DNA of 64,000 nucleotides from Neopusillimonas aromaticivorans (GCF_030344915.1 NZ_CP128233.1:2604001-2668000), one strand, 5' to 3'. Positions 19,117 to 31,351 are shown, numbered from the stretch's first letter. Program-made: numbers and translations. Notes: generated by a model not told the origin, from the letters alone.

Positions 19117-19836
19117 TCAAAAATCCAGCATCAATTGGCCGGTGACTGTTTGGTCCATGTCGTTTCTCGGGCCTCCTGAAGTCATGCTTGTCCCTGTTTT
19201 CGTTCCCCAACCCCTGCGCGAGGCATGCTTTTCGACAATCGCTGCCTTCGCTCCACGGACATCAGCCTGCTTGCGCAGGGCATGGACCCTTGCTTTGGCC
19301 GTCCGGATCGCAGTTTCAAGATCGACCACAGGAAAGGGAATATCCACCCCGACGGTTACGCCGCATTGTGCCTGCACGCTATCCGGCATGCGCCACGGCT
19401 CGAACAGCCAGGCGTCGGGAACGCGTCGCATCACCGGCAGCCAGCGCCGCACAAAGCGGCCGTCGGGATCATGGTCAAGGGCCTGCTTGATCGGGTTGTA
19501 GACGCGGGTGGTATTGATGCCGGTCGTGCCCGATTGCATTTGCATCTGGCTCCAGTGAATGCCGGGTTCATAATCGAGAAACTGGCGGGCCAGCCACAGA
19601 CCCACGTCGCGCCAGTGCAACCAGAGCGGGTAGGCAGCGACCGACACCAGCATGGCGCGCATCCGGAAATTAAGCCACCCGGTTTCGCGCAGCATGGCCA
19701 CACAGGCGTCCACCATGGGCCAACCGGTGCGACCCTGCGTCAGCGCTTCGAAATGATGCGGGTTCCACTCCGGTTCGCGCAAACCATCGTAGCCGCGATG
19801 CATGTTCTGATATTCAATGCCAGGCTCGCTTTCCAT
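19117..19836 (-). pseudogene. Cryptochrome/photolyase, C-terminal half only
   Basis: 239 residues covering the FAD-binding domain: IEYQNMHRGYDGLRE, GRTGWPMVDACVAMLRETGWLNFRMRAM, WLHWRDVGLWLARQFLDYEPGIHW, MQSGTTGINTTRVYNP and FVRRWLP. The antenna-binding N-terminal half (about 270 residues) is absent. Directly upstream the frame runs into a stop and into TadG-like sequence on the other strand. DNA-repair or blue-light function is therefore lost unless the rest lies elsewhere. Confidence 0.85.
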
Positions 19837-19837
19837 A

Positions 19838-20173
19838 CAAGACGTGTATCAACCGGGTACGTCGTTAGCCATGAGCGATCCGTATGGGGATGGGCAGTCG
19901 CCCGATAAATCTTTGAGTATTTCAGGTTGGCCTAGCGTGTCTGATTACGCAAAGGGTATTTGCGAGGCGATAGATTCTGCGGGCATTACGGTTTATGTGG
20001 TTGACGCCAATGCAAAGCTCGACGGTTCAAGCACCAGCCCTGCTGCAGAAGTTTTGCGGGACTGTGCGTTTGAGGAGCGTGTGTATTCAACGGCCAAGTC
20101 AGAGGTTAATACGCTGCGAGACCGGATTTTGAAGGATGTGTCCGCAAGTCAACGCTTGCGTCTTGTTCGGTGA
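19838..20173 (+). pseudogene. TadG-like pilus protein, C-terminal end only
   Basis: About 112 residues. SGWPSVSDYAKGICEAIDSAGITVYVVDAN and LRDRILKDVSASQRLRLVR align with the C-terminus of the intact neighbour at 20212-22172 (SGWPSVAGYTVDVCKAM..., ISGSQRLRLLR). Similarity starts right at the photolyase break, so the first ~500 residues have been lost. It is a relic of a tandem paralogue. Confidence 0.75.
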
Positions 20174-20211
20174 TTCTGGCTTAATACATCAAGCAACCAG
20201 GAGAGTACCCC

Positions 20212-22172
20212 ATGAATAAACTTTTGGTTGGTATTGAAATGAGCCGGTTCTTTTTGAAGCGAGCCGTGAATGCGCTGAACCAATGGTTTCGTGCGAAAAG
20301 AGCGGCGTCGGGTGTCCGGTTCATTCATCGTTTGGGGGTAGACCAGACCGGGGCTGTCGCACTGATGTTTATTGCCTCTGCCGCACTGATATTCGGTGCC
20401 AGCCTGGGTGCTATCGATCTGATACGCTACACCGATGCCAAAGCGCGGGTACAGGCGTCGCTTGACAATGCCGCCCTCGCGCTAGGGCAAATGGTTGTTA
20501 CCGAAGGGGCTGGTGATTTAGAAACAGCAGCCATGTCCTATTTTGGTGCAGGTTTCCCGGCCGGGTATCTGGGCAGCAAGGTTACCGCAGAAAATATTTC
20601 AGTTGCGGTGGGTGGCGGTACGCTGACCTTGACGTTCAACGGTGAGTTGCCATTAATCAGTGCTGGTTTCCTGAAGGTGCTCGCACTTGGGCTGAATTCG
20701 ATAAGCGTCGTACAGATCGCCAGCATCAGCGATGTCGAAGTCGTTTTTGCGCTGGACAAGGGTGAGCATATCAGCGGCCCGGGTAATTCAACAGGTCGTG
20801 AAGATCAGGGCAGCCACGATCTGCTTGACAGCGCTGCATCCAGGCTGGCCGAACTGCTCATGAAACCGGATGGTGTTGTAATTCCTGGCGTGTATGTCGG
20901 GCTGGTTCCATTCTCCAGTGTTGTCAATGTCGGGCCGCAAAATAATTCCAGTGCGCGCAATTGGGTGGCGCGCTGGCAACAAGAGACGTCGGGTACGGAA
21001 GGGCGAAAGCAATACAGTAATCAGGACTACACCGCATCGGTGTGGAGGGGTTGTATTGCTGAACCTCGGCCATGGCAGAGCCCCGCAGTTAGCGCCTTGA
21101 CGCCACAAGCCGCTTTCCAGCCTGTGTTCGTACGCGTCAGAACCGAGTTAAAGGAAAAAAGTGGCGGGGCGGATTGGAAAGGACTCGTCTTGAATGGTAT
21201 TGCCGCGGGTAATGATGAGGATATTGTTGGCACGTACATGCCGGGGCAACTGATGCCTTTGCGGCGAAATTCGTTAGTGAACTCGCGTTTTGATCGTCGC
21301 CTGTGGGCAGAGTTTGAAGGGTACAGCGGTGGCCAGGGTTGGGCTGACTTCAGCATGTACGGTGCGTTTGAACCTGAGAATTGTCTGGATGGTTATCGTA
21401 CCCGGTTCTTGTCTGATAATTATGACGGTGTGGGTGGGGTCAAGTCCGCGTTGCAAGAGATTGCTTCCGAGCCGGGTTTTACGGGCCCACCGCCTGCCCG
21501 GCGATTGCGTGGCGATACGGTTTTGCCTGCGGGGTTGCTGTGGTCCTGGCGCATGTTGCACCCCGACTGGCGGGGTGCCAGCGGGTGGGGCACCGGGTCT
21601 GTTCCCCGGTGACTGACAGCAAACGTCGAGTCGTTGTACTGTTTGCGGGGGGCAGAATGTAGTTTCGTGGGACAGCCTGGCGGCCGATCCTTCCGGAAAT
21701 CCGAACAATATGGAGCAGTGGGACGAGGGCACTAATAATCGGGCCAGTTTCGTGATGGATTACGAGGTTGAAGAATGTTCAAAAAATGGCAAGAATTGCG
21801 CTGCCCCTGCCTCGGGTTCTATTCGTCAACATGTTCAGGCACCATATCTGCCCGTCAAAAAAACAGCAGGCCGATGACTGGCAGCGGCCTGCCAGCTCAG
21901 TGGCCATGTCAGACCCTTTTTCAGACCAGATCAAGCCCGATTTTTCCGGGTGGCCATCAGTGGCTGGCTACACTGTTGACGTTTGCAAGGCCATGAGGGC
22001 TGACAACATTCTTGTTTATGTGGTTGATGTAAACGGCAGGGCAACCCCCGAGTTAACAGGCTGTTCAAGTTCGCCAACCTTGTACGGTACGTCAGAAGCA
22101 GACATGGTGGCGCTGCGAAATGTGATTCTTCAGAATATTTCAGGCAGTCAGCGGTTGCGACTGCTACGTTAA
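20212..22172 (+). CDS. TadG-like (Flp pilus/vWA-type) protein, frameshifted
   Basis: About 650 residues after repair. An N-terminal anchor (QTGAVALMFIASAALIFGAS) starts the TadE/TadG-type domain; LLWSWRMLHPDWRG and VVVLFAGGQN resemble the middle of TadG vWA domains. The usual TDG(E/Q)N is AGGQN here, so the metal site may be degenerate. The C-terminus ends in QRLRLLR. Frames change at C4 21604-21607, G6 21647-21652 (one base short each) and A7 21857-21863 (one too many or two short). It would be surface- or pilus-associated. No other tad genes are in the window. Confidence 0.72.
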
Positions 22173-22256
22173 GCTTCCGGAACAAAGTCCCGGTGTCCCT
22201 ATTGTTCTTCAAATCGGCTAGCATACGTTAATAATTTCTAGCGCAATTCAAAAAGT

Positions 22257-23809
22257 ATGCATGTCCCCACCCTGATGTTGCTGAATATCACCATGAGCGC
22301 TGTCGTTGGCATTGCTCTGATGATGACAACGTTGCGCCGGCACCGCGAATTGTCCTTGCTGGCTGCGGGTCTTGGGGCTCACGCGTTGGGCTATTCCCTG
22401 TTAAGCCTGCGCGGGCAGATCAGCGATATCCTGTCCATTGTCGTTGCCAATACCTTGCTGTCTATTACCCCGGCCTTGCTGACATTTGCGATTTATCAGT
22501 TTCAGCGTCGCCCGGCACCGCGCCTGTTGATCTGGGCACCGGTAGTGGCGATAGCCGTTTCGTTCAGTTGGTACCTGGATGACTTTCAGGCCCGGGTGTT
22601 GCTCAGCGGTGTGCTGTTCTCGCTGCAGCTGGTGATGATTCTGGTTCCCATGATGGCGCGTCAGCGTGAAACCGTCGGGCGTGGCCAGTACGTGGCGATG
22701 TTCGGGTTTTTGATGGCTCTGGCGGCGATGGTGGTTCGGGTGCATTTCCTGTTGGGGGTAACGGTGCACCACCGGTCAATCTGTTCGATCAGTCCTCTTC
22801 GTACAGCCTGATTTTTTACGGCACACTATTGTCCATTTTGTTGATTACTGTGGGCATGATTCATATGGTGCAAGAGCGCACACAGCAGGAACTGTATGCC
22901 AGCGAGGCCCAGTACCGTCAGCTGATCGAGTTGGCTGACGAAGGGGTAACGGTTCTGGGTAACCAGCATGTGCGTTTCGTCAATGCCAAAACGGCCCGGT
23001 TGCTCGGTATTGCGCAAGACCAGTTGCTGGGTTCTGCCTTTTTGGATTATGTCTATGCCGATGATCGTCCGTTGGCGGTCGAGCGCTACCGGGCTCGTCT
23101 TGGTGGTGAAGTCGACCAGGAGGCCTACGACCTGCGGTTGTTGACGGCCCACGCCGGGCCGCGCTGGTTCCGCATCAGTGGGGTTCGTATCCAGTGGGAT
23201 GGCGAACCGGCGACATTGACCTTCATCAGTGATATCAACGAGCGCAAGGTGCGCGAAGACGAGGCGCGCCAGTTGGCCTATCACGATGAGCTGACGGGTT
23301 TGCCCAACCGGCGTTTGCTGGTCGATCGTATTGGCCAGGCGTTGGCGTTGGCTGCACGTACAGACCACCACCTTGCGCTTCTGTTTATTGATCTGGACAA
23401 GCTGAAAATCCTGAATGACCATTATGGTCACCAGGCGGGTGACATGTTGTTGGTTGAAACGGCCCGTCGATTAAGTGCAAGTATCCGTGAGTCTGATACG
23501 GTGGCTCGTTTGGGCGGCGATGAGTTTGTTGTGCTGCTGCAGGGCTTGGATGATGACGTTATGCGCGCTGGTGCACAGGCACAAGCGATGGCTGAAAAAA
23601 TTATGGCTGTGCTGAAGGCACCCTATCGTTTGCAGGTCAGTGCGAATGACAGTGCTCGTACTGAAAATCATCAGGGTTCAGGCAGTATTGGCATTCACGT
23701 TTTCCGGTCACCGGCCGAGCCTGTTGATGTGCTGCTTGAAAAGGCCGATGCCGCCATGTATTGGGCCAAGCAGCGTGGGCCGGGGCTTATTGGCGTGTCG
23801 GGTGGCTGA
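22257..23809 (+). CDS. Membrane PAS-GGDEF diguanylate cyclase (frameshifted)
   Basis: About 518 residues after repair: five to six membrane segments (residues ~5-190), a PAS domain (QLIELADEGVTVLGNQHVRF) and a GGDEF domain starting LAYHDELTGLPNRRLL. The active site RLGGDEFVVLL is intact, and RESD five residues before GGDEF is a product-inhibition I-site. It should make cyclic di-GMP at the inner membrane. The frame is lost at G5 22754-22758; one G gives LLGGNGAPPVNLFD. Confidence 0.9.
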
Positions 23810-23895
23810 ATTTTGTGACCAGCCTGCTTCTGCTCTGCCTCAAACCATTTCTAGGGCTGCTGTTTTCGCGCCGGGTTGGCCACTCTGGTATTTAG

Positions 23896-23910
23896 TGGCA
23901 TGTATTTTGC
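23896..23910 (+). promoter_or_regulatory. Sigma-54 promoter for the urea amidolyase genes
   Basis: TGGCATGTATTTTGC: GG and GC separated by exactly 10 bases, followed by T, as in the sigma-54 consensus TGGCAC-N5-TTGCW. It lies 40 bases upstream of the allophanate hydrolase ATG. Control by NtrC during nitrogen limitation is inferred; I did not find a clear NtrC site. Confidence 0.7.
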
Positions 23911-23949
23911 TTCTGTCTTTTTGTACGTCAAACAAAAAGGTAGACAGCC

Positions 23950-25735
23950 ATGTCAGTTTCAAGCCCGGATGCTTTAAAAACAAAAGGTTGGCGCATTGCC
24001 CAGTGGCAGCATGCTTATCGGGTGGCGGGTGAACGTCCCGAGGTGCTTCTTTCTGAATTATTGATCAATTTGTCTGACACTGATCCGGCGTGGATCAGTG
24101 TGGCCACGCTGGAACAGGTGCGTCAGCAGTTGCGGGAGTTGCAGCAACGCCTTGAAGCGGCTGGGGGGATAAGGCCCGTTTGCCCCTGTACGGCGTGCCA
24201 TTTGCGGCCAAAGACAATATCGATGCGCAGGGTTGGCTGACGACCGCCGCGTGTCCGGCGTTTGCCTATCACGCTTCCCGTGATGCGTTTGTGATCGAGC
24301 GCTTGAAAGCGGCGGGTGCGATTCTGGTCGGCAAGACCAATCTTGACCAGTTTGCGACCGGTCTGGCGGGAACGCGCTCGCCCTATGGGGCAGTACCCAA
24401 TACGTTTAACCCGGCGTATATCAGCGGGGGTCAAGCTCGGGGTCGGCCAGCGTGGTGGCACGTGGGCTGGTGCCGTTTGCCCTGGGTACCGATACGGCCG
24501 GTTCCGGGCGTGTGCCGGCCGCATTCAACAACATTGTCGGGTTAAAGCCCACCAAAGGCTGGGTCAGTAACCGGGGCTTGGTGCCGGCGTGCCGCACGCT
24601 GGACTGCATTACGGCGTTTGCACTGACGGTCGGCGATGCGGCGTTGGCCGTTGATGTGTTTGCCGGGTATGACGAACATGACCCCTATGCACGACCGTTT
24701 CCGCAAGAGGCGCCCGGTCGTTTGCCCACGCACCCGGTATTTGCCGTGCCCCAAAAGCCGGACTTCAAGGGGGATACAGTTGCGGCTGAACAGTACGCCA
24801 CCTGTCTTGCCCAACTTGAATCAATGGGTGCCTCGCTGGTGGCGATTGATTTCAGCCCGTTTGCCGAACTGGCGCAGTTGTTGTATGCCGGCCCTTGGGT
24901 GGCCGAGCGCCATGTGGCGATTCACGACATGCTGGACAACCACGCCGATGCGGTTCATCCGGTAGTGCGGGGCATTATCGAGCAGGCGGAAGGCTGGAGC
25001 GCCGCCGATGCCTTTAAGGCCGAGTACCTTCGGGCTGAGCTGACACGCCAGATACATAAGGTGCTGGCCGGGGTGGATGCCCTGGTGGTACCCACGACAC
25101 CGTCAATTTATACGCTTGAGCAGGTGCTGAATGACCCGGTTACCCTGAACTCCGCCTTGGGTACGTATACCAACTTTACCAACCTGGCTGATTTGTGTGC
25201 GCTGGCGTTGCCGGTTGGTTTGCGCAGCGATGGCCTGCCGGCGGGGATCACCTTGATTGCGCCGGCCTGGCATGACAAGGCCCTGGCCGAGTTCGGGGTG
25301 CGCTGGCAAGCCGCCCAGCCTGTGTCGCCGGGAGCGCCGGAAATTCATGACGAGATTCTGGTTGCGGTTGTTGGTGCCCATTTACGGGGCATGCCGCTGA
25401 ACCACCAATTGACCCATCGTGGTGCACGCTTTGTGCAGGAAACGACGACCAGCGCCGAATATCGCCTGTATGCCTTGCCGGGGTCGTCGCCGTTAAAACC
25501 GGGGCTTGCGTATTGCCCCGGTGAAGGTGCTGCCATTGCCCTGGAGCTTTGGGCCCTGCATCCGCGTGCGTTTGGCGAATTTACGGCGGAAGTGCCGGCA
25601 CCGCTGGGGATTGGCAATGTGGTGCTTTCCGACGGGCGAACGGTCAAGGGGTTCATTTGCGAGCCGTATGCGCTGCAACAGGCGCAGGACATCACCGCGC
25701 ACGGCGGCTGGCGCAACTACCTGAAAAGCCGGTAG
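23950..25735 (+). CDS. atzF: Allophanate hydrolase (two frameshifts)
   Basis: Amidase-signature enzyme of about 595 residues after repair; splits allophanate to ammonia and CO2. Lys and Ser of the Ser-Ser-Lys triad are in VPFAAKDNID and ALGTDTAGSGRVPA; the third, in the SGGSSSGSAS loop, is restored when one G is added at 24426-24430. Another missing base is in the G6 run 24163-24168. The C-terminal domain (EYRLYALPGSSPLKPGLAY ... VKGFICEPYAL) is the AtzF/DUR1-type extension. Urea carboxylase follows after 104 bases. Confidence 0.92.
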
Positions 25736-25839
25736 TGCCGGTGGAAAAACCTGCCTGATGCCTGAACAAAGGCCCGTCGTGCCAGAGCAGGGTCAAGGCC
25801 CATACAGAAAACAAATCTATTTCAGCTTGGGAGCCGCTT

Positions 25840-28800
25840 ATGTTTCATACCGTTTTGATTGCAAACCGGGGCGAAATTGCCGTCCGTGCCATTCGAACCC
25901 TGAAAAAACTGTGCATTCGCAGTGTGGCGGTGTACGCCGATGCCGACCGGAACTCACAGCATGTCGAGTTGGCCGATACAGCCATCGCTTTGGGGGTGAC
26001 CGTCCGGCCGATACCTATCTGAATATCGAAAAGATCATCACGGCCTGCCGCGAAACCGGGGCTCAGGCGGTGTTCCCCGGTTATGGTTTTTTGTCAGAGA
26101 GTACGGCGTTTTGCCAGGCCTGCGAGGATCAGGGCATTGTCTTTATCGGCCCAACCGCAGCGCAAATTACGGCGTTTGGACTGAAACACCGTGCCCGCGA
26201 GCTGGCGGCCGCGGCCGGTGTTCCCATGACGCCGGGAACAGGCTTGCTGACCAGCCTTGATGAAGCCTTGCATGCTGCCGAAAGCATTGCCTACCCGGTC
26301 ATGCTTAAAACCACGGCCGGCGGTGGCGGTATTGGCCTGACGCGTTGCAATACACCGCAAGATCTGGTGCGTGCCTATGCCAGCGTGCAGCGGTTGGGCG
26401 AGACGTTTTTCAGTGACGGCGGGGTATTTCTTGAACGTTTTGTCGATCGCGCCCGTCATGTGGAAGTACAGATTTTTGGTGATGGCCGAGGTCGGGTGGT
26501 GGCGTTGGGCGAGCGAGATTGTTCAATTCAGCGGCGCAACCAGAAGCTGGTTGAAGAAACCCCCGCGCCGTGCCTGCCGCAGGCTACGCGGCAGGCCTTG
26601 CATGAAGCCGCAGTAATGCTGGGTGAATCGGTCAATTACCGCAGTGCCGGTACCGTCGAATTCATCTATGACCCGGCCCGCGACGCATTTTATTTTCTGG
26701 AAGTGAACACACGGTTGCAGGTTGAACATCCGGTGACCGAAGCGGTTACCGGGCTGGATCTGGTCGAATGCATGCTGCGGGTAGCGGCAGCCGAGCCACT
26801 GGATTGGGCGGCTCTGACCCAGGCCCCGCGTGGGGTTGCCATTGAAGTGCGGCTGTATGCCGAAGACCCCTCAAACAGTTCCAGCCTTCGCCGGGCACGT
26901 TGACCGATGTGTATTTTCCGGATGCGGTACGAGTGGATGGCTGGGTGGCGACCGGTACCGAGGTCACGTCGTTTTACGACCCGATGCTGGCCAAACTGAT
27001 TGTTCACGGGCCTACTCGCGCGCAAGCCATTGGTGCCATGCAGGCGGCATTGGCACAAACCCGGCTGCATGGCATTGCCACCAATCTGGATTACCTGCGC
27101 CAGGTTATTGCCACGCCGCAGTTCGGTGAGTGCCAGTTCAGCACCCGGTTTCTGGACGATTTTGTTTACCAGCCGAGTGTGTTCGAGGTTATCGAGGCGG
27201 GAACCGCCACCAGCGTGCAAGACTACCCCGGGCGCGAAGGGTACTGGGACATTGGGGTGCCGCCGTCGGGCCCGATGGACGATTTTGCGTTTCGCATTGC
27301 CAACCGCCTGGTGGGCAACCACGCCAGTGCGGCCGGGCTTGAAACCACGCTGAACGGGCCAACGTTGAAGTTTCATACCGATGCGGTGGTGGCGCTGACC
27401 GGGGCCAGTACCCCGGTCACGCTGGATGGCGACGAGTGCCCGATGTGGAGTGCGTTTGACGTGAAAGCCGGGCAGGTGCTCAGGTTCGGCAAGGTCTTGT
27501 CGGGGTGTCGCACGTATATGGCCGTACGCAATGGTATTGATGTGCCGCAATACCTGGGCAGTCGTTCTACGTTTGCACTGGGGCAGTTTGGCGGGCACGC
27601 AGGCCGGTTGCTGCGGGCCGGCGACATGCTGGCAATATCACGCCCTGAATTGCCGGCGTGCACCACACCGGCCCCGGTAGGCCCCCGGTTGTGCTGGAGC
27701 CGCAACTGGTGCCCACCTATGGCAGCCGCTGGCATATCGGTGTGCTGTATGGTCCGCATGGCGCACCCGACTTTCTTGATCCGTCGGCGATCGAGATGTT
27801 TTTCAGCACCGACTGGCAGGTGCACTACAACTCGAACCGGTTGGGCATCCGGCTGGTTGGTCCCAAGCCGGTGTGGGCGCGTACCGATGGTGGCGAGGCC
27901 GGGTTGCACCCGTCCAATGTGCATGACTGTGAATACGCCATTGGCAGCATCAATTTTTCGGGCGATACGCCCATTATTCTGACCCGGGATGGCCCCAGTC
28001 TGGGCGGGTTTGTGTGTCCGGTAACCATCGCCAAGGCCGAGTTGTGGAAGGTCGGCCAGGTCAAGCCCGGCGATACGATCCGTTTCCACCCGCTGACCTA
28101 TGATCAAGCGGTGATTTTGCAGTTGCGTCAGAACGAGGCCATTGACACGTTGCGCGCGCCTGCAGAGGGTATCGCCAGTGTACCGGTGGCGCAACCGGCC
28201 GCCTTGATAACGCCCGTGGTGGCGCGCCAGCCTGCTCAGGCACATCATCCGCTGATCACCTATCGACAGGCGGGTGACAGCTATTTGCTGCTGGAATATG
28301 GCGATACCGTACTGGATATTGCTGTGCGACTGCGCATTCATGTGTTGATGGACGCATTGAAAGCGGACCCGATTGACGGGGTGCATGAATTGTCACCGGG
28401 GTGCGCTCGCTGCAGGTGCGTTACGACAGCTTGCGTATTCGCCAGGCCGATCTGGTCGATCGACTGCTGGCTCTGGAGTCGCGGCTTCCCGATGTGACGA
28501 CGGTGCAGGTATCGACGCGGGTTGTTCATTTGCCGGTGGCCTGGGAAGACAGCGCAACGCTGGCGGCGGTTCAGCGCTATCAGGAAACGGTCAAGTCCAG
28601 CGCGCCATGGTTACCCAACAATGTGGACTTCATCCAGCGCATCAATGGCCTGGAAACGCGTGACGAGGTGCGTCGCATTTTCTTTGACACCCGTTATCTG
28701 GTCATGGGGCTGGGTGATGTGTATCTGGGGGCGCCGTGTGCTGTGCCGCTGGACCCGCGCCATCGCTTGCTGACGTCGAAGTACAACCCGGCCCGTACGT

Positions 28801-29453
28801 TTACCGCCGAGGGCACGGTGGGTATTGGTGGCGTTTACATGTGCATTTATGGCATGGATTCGCCAGGCGGCTACCAGCTGGTGGGACGCACGGTACCGAT
28901 CTGGAACAAATTTCTGAAGAACCCGGTGTTCCATCAGGGCCAGCCCTGGTTGCTGCGCTTTTTTGATCAGGTCCGGTTTTATCCGGTCAGCGAGGCCGAG
29001 CTTGCGCGGTTTCGTGACGATTTTCGGGAAGGGCGTGCCGTGGTACGGATCGAGGAAGAAGTGTTTGATTACGCTGTCTATCAACAGTTTTTGCAGGATA
29101 ACGCTGACAGCATTGCACAGTTTCGCAGCCGTCAGGCACAGGCGTTTGAACAGGAAGTGGCGCGGTGGCAGGTCGATGACGTGGTGGACCAGCCCGCCCC
29201 CGTGGCCGATGTGCCTGAAATCGCCCTGGCACGTGGCCAGCAGCTCGTAGAGGCCGATTTGTCGGGCAACATCTGGAAGGTGCTGGTTGAGCCGGGGCAG
29301 GCGGTAGCACAGGGCGACACCCTGTTGATTGTGGAGGCGATGAAAATGGAGGTTCACATTACCGCGCCCCAGGCCGGGCGGGTTGAACGTATTGTGTGCG
29401 TATCGGGCCGACCAGTGAATGCGGGCGACCCGCTGCTGGTGCTGGCGGCATAA
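25840..29453 (+). CDS. uca: Urea carboxylase (four frameshifts)
   Basis: Biotin enzyme of about 1205 residues after repair; carboxylates urea to allophanate with ATP. Domains in order: biotin carboxylase (LIANRGEIAVRAIRTLK; KTTAGGGGIGL; FLEVNTRLQVEHPVTEAVTG), KipA-like (AGTATSVQDYPGREGYW; GVPPSGPMDDFAFRIANRLVGN), KipI-like (NPARTFTAEGTVGIGG) and biotinyl domain with EAMKMEV. Missing bases: G5 25992-25996, C4 26867-26870, C5 27682-27686, G4 28398-28401. Each repair joins the domains without loss. With the upstream hydrolase it forms the nickel-free urea pathway. Confidence 0.93.
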
Positions 29454-29463
29454 GCCAAAATAA

Positions 29464-29573
29464 AGGCCCCGCCTTTTGGCGGGGCCTGGCTACCATTCCG
29501 GTAGCGTCACCTGACCTGAGCAGGTGAATTGTGAGGCCGCTTTTAGAGGCGGCCTGGCTGCCCCTGAGGGCAG
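29464..29573. other. Array of five consecutive hairpins between convergent genes
   Basis: Five perfect stem-loops follow one another: AGGCCCCGCC/GGCGGGGCCT (29464-29487), GCTACC/GGTAGC (29489-29505), TCACCTG/CAGGTGA (29507-29527), AGGCCGC/GCGGCCT (29534-29555), CTGCCC/GGGCAG (29558-29573). The first may terminate both convergent genes (TTATTTT follows it on the minus strand). The rest look like a compact structured RNA or processing element. Confidence 0.6.
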
Positions 29574-29679
29574 TGAGTTCACTTTACTGCGGTAGCGGGT
29601 CTTATGGAATAAGGGTTTATACGTATTCGCAACATCGCCAGAACCATCTGTTCAAGCATCCGCAGCATGCCAGCAGGTG

Positions 29680-31351
29680 TCAACCGGCCTGCGTCGCCTC
29701 TGGTGCCTCGCTAACAACCGCATGCCCAGACAGCGCCGCACTCAGGCTATAGGAGGGCTCGAATGAATCGGCCCGTGCCATGGGCCAGGCTACCCGGAAA
29801 ATGGTTTGACGGAACTTGCCTTGCAGGATTTCACCCGGCTCCAGGTCGGGGAACAGGGCCGACAGCACCCGCACCTCGTCAGAGGAAATGCGCCGTGCAA
29901 TGTGATGGGGGCGCAATTGGTCAGGGTGTTGCAACCCGGCGGCGCCCAGTAGTTCAGCCAGGGCGCGCAGAGTATTTTCGTGGAAATTGGCAACGCGTAC
30001 CGATTTGTCGCTGACCACCAGCGCTTTCTGGCGTTTCGGGTCTTGCGTGGCGACCCCGGTCGGGCACGCACCCGTGTGACAGGCCTGGGCCTGAATACAG
30101 CCCACCGCAAACATGAAGCCGCGCGCGCTGTTGCACCAGTCGGCACCCAGCGCCATGATGCGGGTCATATCGAAGGCACTGATGATGCGCCCGGATGCCC
30201 CAAGCTTGATCTTGTCGCGCAGCCCGATACCCACCAGGGTGTTGTGGACCAGACGCAAGCCTTCGCGCAGCGGCGTGCCCACGTGGTCAATGAATTCAAT
30301 CGGGGCCGCCCTGTACCGCCTTCGGCGCCGTCCACCACAATGAAGTCAGGGGTGATGCCGGTTTCCAGCATGGCTTTGGCGATGCCGAACCATTCCCAGG
30401 GTGACCGATACACAGTTTGAACCCCACCGGTTTGCCGCCCGACAGTTCGCGCAATTTAGCCACAAATTGCAGCAGTTCAATGGGTGTACTGAAGGCGCTG
30501 TGCCGGTTGGGTGAGTCACAGTCTTGACCGACCGGCACGCCGCGGGCGCGGGCGATTTCAGGGGTGACCTTGCTGCCGGGCAGAATGCCGCCGTGGCCGG
30601 GCTTGGCCCCTTGCGACAACTTGATTTCGATCATTTTGACGTTATCGTGCGCGGCGCGTTTGGCGAATTCGTCGGGCGAAAAGGTGCCGTCGGCGTTGCG
30701 GCAACCAAAGTACCCTGAACCGATGTTCCAGATCAGGTCGCCACCGTGTTCAAGATGGTACAGGCTGATACCGCCTTCGCCGGTATCGTGCGCGAAGCCA
30801 CCCAGGTGAGCACCTTTGTTCAGTGCGCTGATGGCGTTGGCCGACAAGGCGCCAAAACTCATGGCTGAAATGTTGAACACCGAAAGGCTGTAGGGCTGGC
30901 GGCAGCCGGGCCCGCCGACCGTGATGCGAAAATTGTGCTCTTTCAGCGTGATCGGGCTCATCGAATGGTTGATCCATTCATAGTTGTTGCCGTATACGTC
31001 ATACTGGGTGCCGAAGGGGCGTTTGTCGATGACGTTTTTGGCGCGCTGGTACACCAATGACCGCTTGGCGCGTGAAAACGGCAATTCGTTCTTGTCGTCT
31101 TCAATGAAGTACTGGCGTATTTCCGGGCGAATCGATTCAAAGAAATAGCGCAGGTTGCCAATGACCGGATAGTTGCGCCGGATGGCATGGCGGGTTTGGG
31201 TCAGGTCGTAAACGCCCAGCACCGTCAGGCCCAGGCAAACAACGGCGGCCACAAGCCAGGCGCTGTGGTGGCCAAGGCCAAGGGCGGCAAAGACAACAGT
31301 GCCGGCAATGACGGCGTAAAACGCGGTATGACGGGTTAATAGTTCTGGCAT
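29680..31351 (-). CDS. FMN-binding glutamate-synthase-family protein (two frameshifts)
   Basis: About 557 residues after repair. Two N-terminal membrane segments (residues ~10-50) precede a GltS-like FMN barrel: INHSMSPI, YSLSVFNISAMSFGALS, IEIKLSQGAKPGHGGILPG, IVVDGAEGGTG. The iron-sulfur cysteines are in QAQACHTGACPTGVATQ. The family resembles the synthase domain of glutamate synthase; its substrate is not known. Missing bases: GGG 30399-30401 (repair gives GHPWEWFG) and CCC 30309-30311 (repair gives GTGAAPIEFIDH), plus strand. Confidence 0.87.
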
